Both the position numbers and the translations under genes were made by a program. A stretch of 64,000 bases of DNA from Marnyiella aurantia (GTDB lineage Bacteria > Bacteroidota > Bacteroidia > Flavobacteriales > Weeksellaceae), in the NCBI RefSeq assembly GCF_014041915.1, contig NZ_CP059472.1, forward strand, positions 744,001 through 808,000, in the 5' to 3' direction. This document shows positions 17,005-24,900 of this stretch, in pieces. Position 1 is the stretch's first letter; every line of letters starts with the position of its first letter. A model generated the notes under the pieces. That model was not told the DNA's origin, did not search any database, and saw only the letters and a program-made list of their open reading frames with translations.

Positions 17005-19110
17005 TTACTTTTTAATCACTTTTCTTGAATATTGAGTTCCGTCCTGTAATGTCAGTACGGCCACATAATTTCCGGCAGCCAGTCTGCGCACATCTACAGT
17101 TGTGATCGTTCTGCCGCTTTGAGACAGGGCCAGACCACCGGTCATTGAGTAGAATTCCACCTTTGTAACTGTAGCTTTTGTGTTAACAGTGGCATAATCT
17201 GTCATTGGATTCGGACTGATCTCGATTGGTACATACGAGTCCGCAAGATCGCTAACACCCATACTACAGTTTGGGCTAGAATCAAGCGTGGCTATCACTT
17301 CCTGCAGGGCTGATTCACATACCGAAGAAAGCTGCCAGTTGTAGAAATAATAATACAGGTCATTTCGCGGAGTATTAGCTGCTGTAAGAGTACTTGTGTT
17401 TATTGTTAGAAGTCCCGGGAAAGTAAACGGATATGCATATCCTCCGGTAGGCGCCACAGCAGCGGGGTCAAACAAGAGTTGTGAGAATCCGCTCATACTG
17501 CGTGGTCTCATTTTATAACTGATACCGGGAGCAATTGCAAATCCTAAATTCACTACTTGCGGGACAGGTGCCGAAACAGGCGAACCTGTAACATTTACTG
17601 TAGCAGAATGCACGATTGCTCCAGCGGAATTAAGTACATCAATAATAACTGTTCCTGTGGCTGAAGTTGCGCTTACAGGGTAAATGGTTACTGTTTCAAT
17701 AGTTACGGGTGCAAACACATCGAATACCAATCCAAATAATGTGGTACCAGCTCCTCCGGTCGCTCCCGTTTCCGGTGCGGTTTTCCCGACAGGTCCTGCG
17801 GCACCCTGTGAAGCGCTTACCCAATAGGACGTGGTGGCAGTAACGGCAGGCGTAGTAAAGACATTGCCCGTCGCTAATGGCGACCCTCCTGCTGAAGACG
17901 CATACCAGTTTACAGTGGCGCCTGCCTGTGCAGTCGCATTAAGCACTGCAGGTTCATTCAGACATACAGTGTCACCGGTTGTCTGCAAAATAGCGGGCGG
18001 CACGCAACTGGTTGAAAAAATTACGGGCTGCACTGTCCAGACACTTTGATCGCCGGCCGAACAATTGGAGCGTATCCAAACGTAATAGGTGGTAGCTGGA
18101 GTGAGAGCAGATGTAAGCTGATAACCCAGACCTGTAACACCCGAAACAGCAGGTGATGTTGCGGCAACAGGTGCGGTGCCGGTGGTGTTATAATAAATAT
18201 CGTAGCCATTGGCAGGAGGTGTCACCGAAGCATTCCATGTTAGTGAAGCTCCCGTCTGGGTTATATTACCCGCACTCAAACCGGACGGCATGAGACATGT
18301 AGGAGGATCCCAGGTATAGGTAAGTCCGGACGGCGGCATTCCCGGCGGGTTTACCTGTGTATTCACTGCCTGTGTGCTGTTATTGGCAGTGCCGGCAGTG
18401 GAGGCATCAAAAAGTACGGAAGTACTGCTGAGCCTGTTATTATAATCTGAATTACCGGCTCCCCTTAGACCGACCTGTCTGGTAGCAGTAATAGCGGTGG
18501 ATCCTGTAAGATACTGTCCGCCTCCGTACACTACAGATATTCTGTTGGAACTTTCATGCAGCCTGATCTGAAATGACAGGAGATATACATTGGTGGTGGA
18601 TGTACTGTTTACCGGTCTGAAATTACGCCATTGAATGACTGCAATCCTGTTTGGTGCTGTTCCTTCTGTACCCCAGGTAATTGATCCCGCATTCGTAGTG
18701 TCGAAATACGAATTCAGGTCACCACCAAAGGCGGAGACTGCGCCTTCGTACGCAACGCTTCCCGATATCGGAGTCGTGGTAGTGGCCGCCGGCGGAGTAC
18801 TTCCAAAGGTGATAAAACCATTTGAAGAAACGTTTAGATTGGTATAATCCTGCGCGTTGAAATTAAAGGTAAACGGGAGCGTCAGATTGTACACATTACT
18901 GTTCAGACTACCTGCGGAGGTATTGTCAACGGCTTTACCCAACTCCGTCGGAGTAGTAATTTCGGTATATACCGCAGTACTTTGCGTAAAGTTGTAAAGA
19001 CTCACCTGAGCGTGTACATTAAACGCTGCCAGCAGTCCCAGCACAACTGTCAAAAATTTTCCCCACCGAGTTGTTTGGGGACTACTACTTCGCTGATCGA
19101 TTTTTCTCAT
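17005..19110 (-). CDS. T9SS-secreted modular protein (Fn3, split Ig-like)
   Basis: 701 residues, the last gene of a nine-gene array. Order: long signal peptide 1-35 ending HAQ; a shared N-terminal beta module 36-272 (SSNGFITFG, GTAPNRIAVIQW, VGLRGAGNSDYNNR); Fn3 273-367; an Ig-like domain whose first half (about 370-433, NWYASSAGG, YWVSA) and last strand (598-610, CESALQEVIATL) are separated by a 160-residue beta-sandwich insertion; and a C-terminal T9SS type A sorting domain about 629-701. That sorting domain is divergent (ISPNPMTDY, VEFYSMTGG) compared with its neighbours' nearly identical ones. It is probably exported across the outer membrane and surface attached. An adhesin role is inference. 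No catalytic motif is seen. Confidence 0.85.
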   Translation of the reverse strand: MRKIDQRSSSPQTTRWGKFLTVVLGLLAAFNVHAQVSLYNFTQSTAVYTEITTPTELGKAVDNTSAGSLNSNVYNLTLPFTFNFNAQDYTNLNVSSNGFITFGSTPPAATTTTPISGSVAYEGAVSAFGGDLNSYFDTTNAGSITWGTEGTAPNRIAVIQWRNFRPVNSTSTTNVYLLSFQIRLHESSNRISVVYGGGQYLTGSTAITATRQVGLRGAGNSDYNNRLSSTSVLFDASTAGTANNSTQAVNTQVNPPGMPPSGLTYTWDPPTCLMPSGLSAGNITQTGASLTWNASVTPPANGYDIYYNTTGTAPVAATSPAVSGVTGLGYQLTSALTPATTYYVWIRSNCSAGDQSVWTVQPVIFSTSCVPPAILQTTGDTVCLNEPAVLNATAQAGATVNWYASSAGGSPLATGNVFTTPAVTATTSYWVSASQGAAGPVGKTAPETGATGGAGTTLFGLVFDVFAPVTIETVTIYPVSATSATGTVIIDVLNSAGAIVHSATVNVTGSPVSAPVPQVVNLGFAIAPGISYKMRPRSMSGFSQLLFDPAAVAPTGGYAYPFTFPGLLTINTSTLTAANTPRNDLYYYFYNWQLSSVCESALQEVIATLDSSPNCSMGVSDLADSYVPIEISPNPMTDYATVNTKATVTKVEFYSMTGGLALSQSGRTITTVDVRRLAAGNYVAVLTLQDGTQYSRKVIKK

Positions 19111-19183
19111 ATTATAAATTCTAAATTAGATTACATTGCTTTTTTATCTTACTGATCTAGCAACCATTACATTGCAGAAAAAT

Positions 19184-19210
19184 AAAAAAAAGCGGCGAAA
19201 ATCGCCGCTT
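19184..19210 (-). terminator. intrinsic terminator
   Basis: AAGCGGCGA-AAA-TCGCCGCTT perfect 9-bp stem with a run of A that gives T on the minus strand, just past the T9SS gene ending at 19224. Confidence 0.85.
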
Positions 19211-19223
19211 CAGTTTAAAATAT

Positions 19224-21962
19224 TTACTTCTTAATTGCTTTCACAGATTTGGAAGTCCCGTCTTTGTAATCCAATTTCAGGATATAAAGTCCAGCTTTCA
19301 GTTCACTTAAGTTAATCTGTCTTCCAGGATTGGCAATAGTCTTCACCAATCTTCCGGACATGTCAACAACCGAAACCGATTTCAGGTTCTGCGCATCTGT
19401 TATATTAAGAACGTCAGTAAACGGATTTGGATAAACTCTTACCTCTTTTGAATCTGTTATGATTTCAGACGTGGACAGTGAACTGTCGGTAATCATAAAA
19501 TTATCCACATAGAACTCGAAATCTTCGCCATCGGAAACTGTTCCGTCCGTGCCATAAAAGGCAAACATCACCTGGGAAGTAGCAGAAGCAGCCGGTATAG
19601 TATAGCTGTATGGATGCGAACTGTTATCTATATTATCTGCTGCGGTCCAGGTTTGGATTGTAGTCCAGGTTGCACCACCATCAGTGGACATCAGCACATT
19701 TATAACGTCATCTGATCCCATAGGGCTTGGATTTGCACTTCCGTACTCGGTAATCCCGTAATCAAACGTCAGAGTTTTTGTGCCGCCTGCAGAAAGATTG
19801 AAGACCGGACTGATTAACCAACCGGCACGACCGGAACTGTAGAGATTAATTGAAGTAGCGCCGGCGCCGGTTGTTCCGGTAAGGAAAACCATAGCCCTCC
19901 AGTTAAAGGAAATGCCACTTCCAGTACCCGTAGGACCAGTTGCAGGACTACCGCCCGAAGCTACAGACCAGCAGCTACCCGGGAATGTGTTGAAGTTATT
20001 TGTATAATTTGGGAGAATTGAAGCACAAACTGTAGTGAAGCTCCGGACAGCACAGGACTGAGAAAGTACGGTGCCATTACTCGCATTAACTGTATAATAA
20101 TAAGTTGTACTGTTCGCAAGTGGTGCAGTAAGCGTGTAAGTAGTTACATTACCCACATTAACAGCATTAAGTATATCTGTTCCGCCTGACGTTGATCCCA
20201 TTGTTATTATATAGGAGGTAGCACCGGGCATCGCATTCCAGGTTATTGTTGGAGTAAGGGAAGCTCCGGTAACTCCATTAGCAGGCGCGGTTACTACCGG
20301 ACAGAAGGAGATTGTTGTAAAAGAAGGGCCGGCAGACCAAAGACTCTGTGTACTGCTACTGCAATTGGACCTAACCCAAACATAATACAGGGTTGAAGGT
20401 AATAGACCAGTCAACGAGTACGCAGGTGTGGCAAGTCCGGCAGCGGTTGGCACTGTGGCTGCAGTAGGCGGGGTGTTACTTGTGCTGTAATAGAAATCAT
20501 AACCATTGCCAGGAACGGGGGCAGTGGCATTCCATACAAAATCTGCACTGAAACTGGTCACATTCGAAACTGCGACTCCGGTAGGCTGAAGGCATGTAGG
20601 TGTTTCCATCACGCGCACCTCATCCAACAGAAGATCATCGTAAAAATAACCGTTTCCTGCAGCATCCTTATCCACGGTGAACCTCACACGAATTGTGGCT
20701 CCTGCATACGCAGCACCTAAAGGAATTCCTTCCAGTCTCCAGTTACTGGCGTTGGTGTCGTTGGTAAAAATCTGGTTCCAGGTAGTGCCGTCGCTGGTCA
20801 CATGTACCGTAAGCTTGTTATTATCATACGGAGGCAGGGTTCCTGTAGCAGAAGTAAGGTGATTTTTGTACCATTCAAACTGAACATACGGATTGGTAAG
20901 TCCTGTCAAATTAATTTCAGGAGTGGTTAACTGGACCTGGTGTTCTCCTGTATAGGGTGAACTTGCATCAACCCAGGCAAAGGTACCCGCGGTTCTTCCG
21001 TTATTTACCGGACTTGCTCCATATTCGGGATTTCCGGAAAATTTCCAGAATGCATTGGTACTGGTAGAAGTAGTGGTAGGATTTATATTTGTCCAGCAGT
21101 TAGGTAAAGTACCGGAACTGAAAGATTCATAGAAAGGAGCAGCAAGCGGGGCACACGATGTCGCTGCGGATCCGGCGGCAACCCAGACACTTTGATCGGC
21201 TGTGCTGCATCTGGAGCGCACCCAAACATAATAGGTGGTTGCCGGCGCAAGACTGCTCAACGCTGCAGGTGAAGACGCAGCATTACTACTTGGGACTGTT
21301 GCAGCAACAGGCGGTGTGTTCGTTGCGCTATAGTAAATATCATACCCGTTAGCAGGAGCCGTTGCAGGAGCCGTCCACGTTACCTGCAGGCCTGAGCTGG
21401 AAACAGTAGTTGTGTTCAGGGCACTTGGGGCTACGCATGACGGCGGCACAGTAACAGCCAGGGTATAATCATGTACTTCGCCAAAACCATCCGTATTATC
21501 GCAAGGTTCCGGCGGTTCGGTGCCGTCATAATCGTATTTTGTTGCTATTCTCAGGCGGTAGTTACCCAAAGGCGTCGACGCGGGGACGGTTACTGTAGAT
21601 GAAGTTTGAGTGCTGGCACCCGTTTGAGGACTGGCCCCGCTGCCGATGAGTTCAGATGAATCAAAACTGCCGTCATTATTAAAATCAGCCCATACCCTAA
21701 CAGTCTGGTAGCCGTAGTCATGTGTAACCGTAAAGTTATACGCCACCGAGGCGGACAAATTTATGGTGTGGGTGGAATGAAAATCACCGTACTGGCCGGC
21801 AGAACATCCTGTGTTCACATGGCTGAAGCCTGCAGCAGGAATTGAAAAACTGTTAATCTGGTCTCCATCATCACATCCATCCGAATACGACGGCGTGCAG
21901 TAGGTCTGTGCAGATGCTCCGAGCCCGAGGGACAAAAAGCATGATAGTAATACTTTCTTCAT
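19224..21962 (-). CDS. T9SS-secreted modular protein (GEVED, Fn3, MAM/anchor-J)
   Basis: 912 residues. Signal peptide ends ASAQ (residue 19). Next comes a GEVED-type domain to about 170 (VWADFNNDGSFDSSELIG, GEVHDYTLAV), Fn3, a MAM/choice-of-anchor-J beta-sandwich (about 268-450; FSSGTLPNCW, GYFYDDLLLDEVRV), two Fn3-like domains, a second anchor-J-type domain (FPGSCWSVASGG, DGEDFEFYVDNF) and a type A sorting domain ([12 protein letters not shown] ... ALKAIKK-like basic end). The anchor-J module is almost the same as one in the 27450-31124 gene, evidence of module exchange. Expected cell-surface or secreted; ligand unknown. Confidence 0.86.
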   Translation of the reverse strand: MKKVLLSCFLSLGLGASAQTYCTPSYSDGCDDGDQINSFSIPAAGFSHVNTGCSAGQYGDFHSTHTINLSASVAYNFTVTHDYGYQTVRVWADFNNDGSFDSSELIGSGASPQTGASTQTSSTVTVPASTPLGNYRLRIATKYDYDGTEPPEPCDNTDGFGEVHDYTLAVTVPPSCVAPSALNTTTVSSSGLQVTWTAPATAPANGYDIYYSATNTPPVAATVPSSNAASSPAALSSLAPATTYYVWVRSRCSTADQSVWVAAGSAATSCAPLAAPFYESFSSGTLPNCWTNINPTTTSTSTNAFWKFSGNPEYGASPVNNGRTAGTFAWVDASSPYTGEHQVQLTTPEINLTGLTNPYVQFEWYKNHLTSATGTLPPYDNNKLTVHVTSDGTTWNQIFTNDTNASNWRLEGIPLGAAYAGATIRVRFTVDKDAAGNGYFYDDLLLDEVRVMETPTCLQPTGVAVSNVTSFSADFVWNATAPVPGNGYDFYYSTSNTPPTAATVPTAAGLATPAYSLTGLLPSTLYYVWVRSNCSSSTQSLWSAGPSFTTISFCPVVTAPANGVTGASLTPTITWNAMPGATSYIITMGSTSGGTDILNAVNVGNVTTYTLTAPLANSTTYYYTVNASNGTVLSQSCAVRSFTTVCASILPNYTNNFNTFPGSCWSVASGGSPATGPTGTGSGISFNWRAMVFLTGTTGAGATSINLYSSGRAGWLISPVFNLSAGGTKTLTFDYGITEYGSANPSPMGSDDVINVLMSTDGGATWTTIQTWTAADNIDNSSHPYSYTIPAASATSQVMFAFYGTDGTVSDGEDFEFYVDNFMITDSSLSTSEIITDSKEVRVYPNPFTDVLNITDAQNLKSVSVVDMSGRLVKTIANPGRQINLSELKAGLYILKLDYKDGTSKSVKAIKK

Positions 21963-22191
21963 AATTGTGAATTATTTGGTTTAAGCTAATTTATAACATT
22001 TTAGTACATTGCACCTAATTAAAGTGTTTATTTAATGCAAATATTATTAAGTAATAATTACTTCAGTATCTAATTTACATTGAAGAATAATTACTTTTTT
22101 TTAACTCCAGGAGAGCGGGACATCTAACGCCATCTATAATTTTTTGCGAATCTGGGATTGTGCGCCGCGGATAACAGTTAAATTTAACCAC

Positions 22192-22223
22192 AAAAAAAAG
22201 GACAGCTGTTGCCAGCTGTCCTT
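22192..22223 (-). terminator. intrinsic terminator
   Basis: AAGGACAGCTG-TTGC-CAGCTGTCCTT perfect 11-bp stem preceded by eight A (T run on the minus strand), 20 bases past the stop at 22243. Confidence 0.88.
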
Positions 22224-22242
22224 CCCGTTTAGTTCGTTTAAA

Positions 22243-24660
22243 TTACTTCTTAATTGCTTTCACAGATTTGGACGTTCCGTCTTTATAATCCAGTTTCAGA
22301 ATATAAAGTCCGGCTTTCAGTTCACTTAAGTTAATCTGTCTTCCAGGATTGGCAATTGTTTTCACCAACCTTCCGGACATATCAATTACGGTCACTGATT
22401 TCAGGTCTTTCGCCTCCGTGATGTTCACAACGTCGGTGAATGGGTTTGGATATACTTTTACCTCTTTACTATCTGCAGTAATCTCCCCAACTCCTAAAGC
22501 GCCTGCTGCAAGTCCGAAGTTATCAACAAAGAATTCCACATCTTCGGCGTCATTGGTGCTTCCTTCGGTTGCATAAATAGCAAATTTGGTTTGGTTTGTA
22601 CCTCCGTTTACCACATAAGCATACGTTGTGGAGGTGTTACTGATCGCAGAGGAAGCATCCCAGGTATGCAGTACTGTCCAGGTGGATCCACCATTGGTAG
22701 ACATCAGGACCTGAACCTGGTCGTCACTGCCCAGTACTCCGGATGTGGTATCGGCCCATTCAACAAGTCCATAATCAAATGTTAAGGTATAAGGTCCTGC
22801 AGAAAGATCGAATGTAGGGGACATTAACCAGCCTGTCGTGAAATCCGAATAAAGATTAATTCCTGCCGCACCACTTGGGCCCGAGTTCAGGAAGCCGTCA
22901 TTATACCAGTTCGCACTTGTACCTGTAGGTCCTGTTGCTGGAGTGCCTCCTGAAGCCTGCTCCCAGCAGACGCCCGGGAATGCGCTGAAATCATTGGTGT
23001 ATGCTGGGGTAATGGTCGCACAGGCAGTTGTTAGTTGAACACCTCCTGTCCAGACGCTCATATCATTGGCTGAACATACAGAGCGAACCCAAACATAATA
23101 CGTGGTCGCAGCGGACAGGCCGGTAATAATAGCCGGTGACGAAGCCGTAGTGACGGAATTTGCAGGGGTTAATACGGTTGCACCGGTAGGTGCACTATTT
23201 ACAGTACTGAAATACACCTGATAACCGCCGGCTGGCGTACTGACAGAAGGAGTAAATGTGATGGATCCACCGGTAGCGGTAACCGTAGCAGCATCTACCA
23301 GTATATTTGTAGTACTGTCACAGGTTGGGATGGCCTCCACCGCAAAATTATCTGTGAAGAAATCCAGATCCTCGGCATCATTTGTGGTACCCGAAGTTAC
23401 ATATAATGCGAACCGAGTACTGTTACCAGTATAGGTGGTCAGATTATAGGTATAAGTGTTCGTAGTGTTGGATGGGGAATTGGTGGCATCCCAGGTCTGA
23501 AGAACAGTCCAGGTTACACCGCCATCAGTGGAAATTAGGAATTGAACCAAATCATCAGAACCCAGCGCACTTGGTGTAATATCGGCATATTCGGTAACGC
23601 CATAGTCAAATTTAACACGGTAACCACCTGCTGACAAATCAAATACCGGGGATATCAGCCATCCTGTTCTGTCAGTGGAATAAATATTGAACTTTGCTGC
23701 ACCGGTATTTCCATTGTTAAGGAATCCATCATCATACCAATAAGTGCTTGTTCCGGTTCCTGGTCCTGTAGCAGGTGCACCACCGGTGGCCTGAGACCAG
23801 CACGCACCTGGAAAAGTGCTAAAATCATTGCTGTAGTTTGGAGTAAATGTTGCACAAAGCGTAGTAAAGGAACCTGTTGAAGCAACCCAGATACTCTGAT
23901 CCGTGGTTGTACAATTTGTCCGGATCCATGCATAATAGGTAGTAGTTGGATTAAGGCCATTTAAAGTTGCGGTCAGGTTAGGGGTGCTCAAGGAATTGGT
24001 GGCATCCAAAACCGTAGTAGCGGTAGGCGCCGCATTTACAGTGCTGTAGTACACCGTATAGCCATTAGCAGGAGGAGTGGTTGGTGCAGTCCACGTCAGC
24101 ACTGCTGAAGTAGGTAAAATATTTGATGCTGCAAAATTCCCTGGGACTATGCAGCTGGGCGGGGCGGTAACGGCCAGCGTGTAGTCATGTGCCTCTCCAT
24201 ATCCTGATACGTTACAGGGAATGGGTGCACTATTCCAACGATCAGCTACACGCATTCTGTAAGTGCCTACAGGAGTGCCTGCCGGTACAGTAATCGTGGA
24301 AGCTGTCTGCATTCCTGATCCACTTGAACCTGAACCTATTAATTCCGTTGTGGGATCAAAGGTTCCGTCATTATTAAAATCGGCCCAAATGCTCACATAT
24401 TGACCGCTATAGTCGTGGGTAACTGTAAAATCGTACGGCAGAGAAGGCTGTAGGGTTAAAGTGAGGGTACTGCTAAAATCTTCGTAGGATCCCGCTGAAC
24501 AACCCGTATCAGTATGGGCGAATCCTGCCGCCGGGACCGTAAAGCTGTCTATCATATCTCCCCCACTGCAGCCACTTGCAAACTCCGGGAGACAATAAGT
24601 TTGTGCTGAAAACTGCGCCATGGTTAAGCCCAGTGCCGCCAATAGATAAATTCTCTTCAT
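22243..24660 (-). CDS. T9SS-secreted modular protein (GEVED, Fn3, anchor-J)
   Basis: 805 residues. Signal peptide ends FSAQ (19). A GEVED domain to about 170 (SIWADFNNDGTFDPTTELIG, GEAHDYTLAV) is followed by Fn3, an anchor-J-like domain (FPGACWSQATGG, DAEDLDFFTDNF), Fn3, a second anchor-J-like domain (FPGVCWEQASGG, DAEDVEFFVDNF) and a type A sorting domain ([12 protein letters not shown]). The two anchor-J/Fn3 pairs are internal duplicates. The 3' end of the gene differs by only about six bases in 105 from that of the next gene in the array, by my visual count. A TATATTAG box sits 25 bases before the ATG. Confidence 0.86.
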   Translation of the reverse strand: MKRIYLLAALGLTMAQFSAQTYCLPEFASGCSGGDMIDSFTVPAAGFAHTDTGCSAGSYEDFSSTLTLTLQPSLPYDFTVTHDYSGQYVSIWADFNNDGTFDPTTELIGSGSSGSGMQTASTITVPAGTPVGTYRMRVADRWNSAPIPCNVSGYGEAHDYTLAVTAPPSCIVPGNFAASNILPTSAVLTWTAPTTPPANGYTVYYSTVNAAPTATTVLDATNSLSTPNLTATLNGLNPTTTYYAWIRTNCTTTDQSIWVASTGSFTTLCATFTPNYSNDFSTFPGACWSQATGGAPATGPGTGTSTYWYDDGFLNNGNTGAAKFNIYSTDRTGWLISPVFDLSAGGYRVKFDYGVTEYADITPSALGSDDLVQFLISTDGGVTWTVLQTWDATNSPSNTTNTYTYNLTTYTGNSTRFALYVTSGTTNDAEDLDFFTDNFAVEAIPTCDSTTNILVDAATVTATGGSITFTPSVSTPAGGYQVYFSTVNSAPTGATVLTPANSVTTASSPAIITGLSAATTYYVWVRSVCSANDMSVWTGGVQLTTACATITPAYTNDFSAFPGVCWEQASGGTPATGPTGTSANWYNDGFLNSGPSGAAGINLYSDFTTGWLMSPTFDLSAGPYTLTFDYGLVEWADTTSGVLGSDDQVQVLMSTNGGSTWTVLHTWDASSAISNTSTTYAYVVNGGTNQTKFAIYATEGSTNDAEDVEFFVDNFGLAAGALGVGEITADSKEVKVYPNPFTDVVNITEAKDLKSVTVIDMSGRLVKTIANPGRQINLSELKAGLYILKLDYKDGTSKSVKAIKK

Positions 24661-24685
24661 TTTATCAAATTTTTTGTATTTATAG

Positions 24686-24693
24686 CTAATATA
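24686..24693 (-). promoter_or_regulatory. shared -7 box (variant) of T9SS gene
   Basis: Minus strand TATATTAG, 25 bases before the ATG at 24660, matching the position of the TATATTTA boxes of sister genes. Confidence 0.5.
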
Positions 24694-24846
24694 GAAAATC
24701 TATTTAATATTCCCAGGAATTTAAGCCTTTTTTTTATTTATTATACGGGTATTTTGCAAAATGATTAACATATCATATTTTAATAGATAAAAAATTTAGA
24801 TTAGATTACGTGATTGTTTACCGATAACAGCTGAATCTGAGATAAC

Positions 24847-24881
24847 AAAAAAAAGCTGCCCCACCCATTGGTGAGACAGCT
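24847..24881 (-). terminator. intrinsic terminator
   Basis: AGCTG...CAGCT stem enclosing CACC-CATT-GGTG, with two mismatches, and eight A giving T on the minus strand. It lies past the stop at 24901. Confidence 0.75.
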
Positions 24882-24900
24882 CATAAATACTATTTACTAA

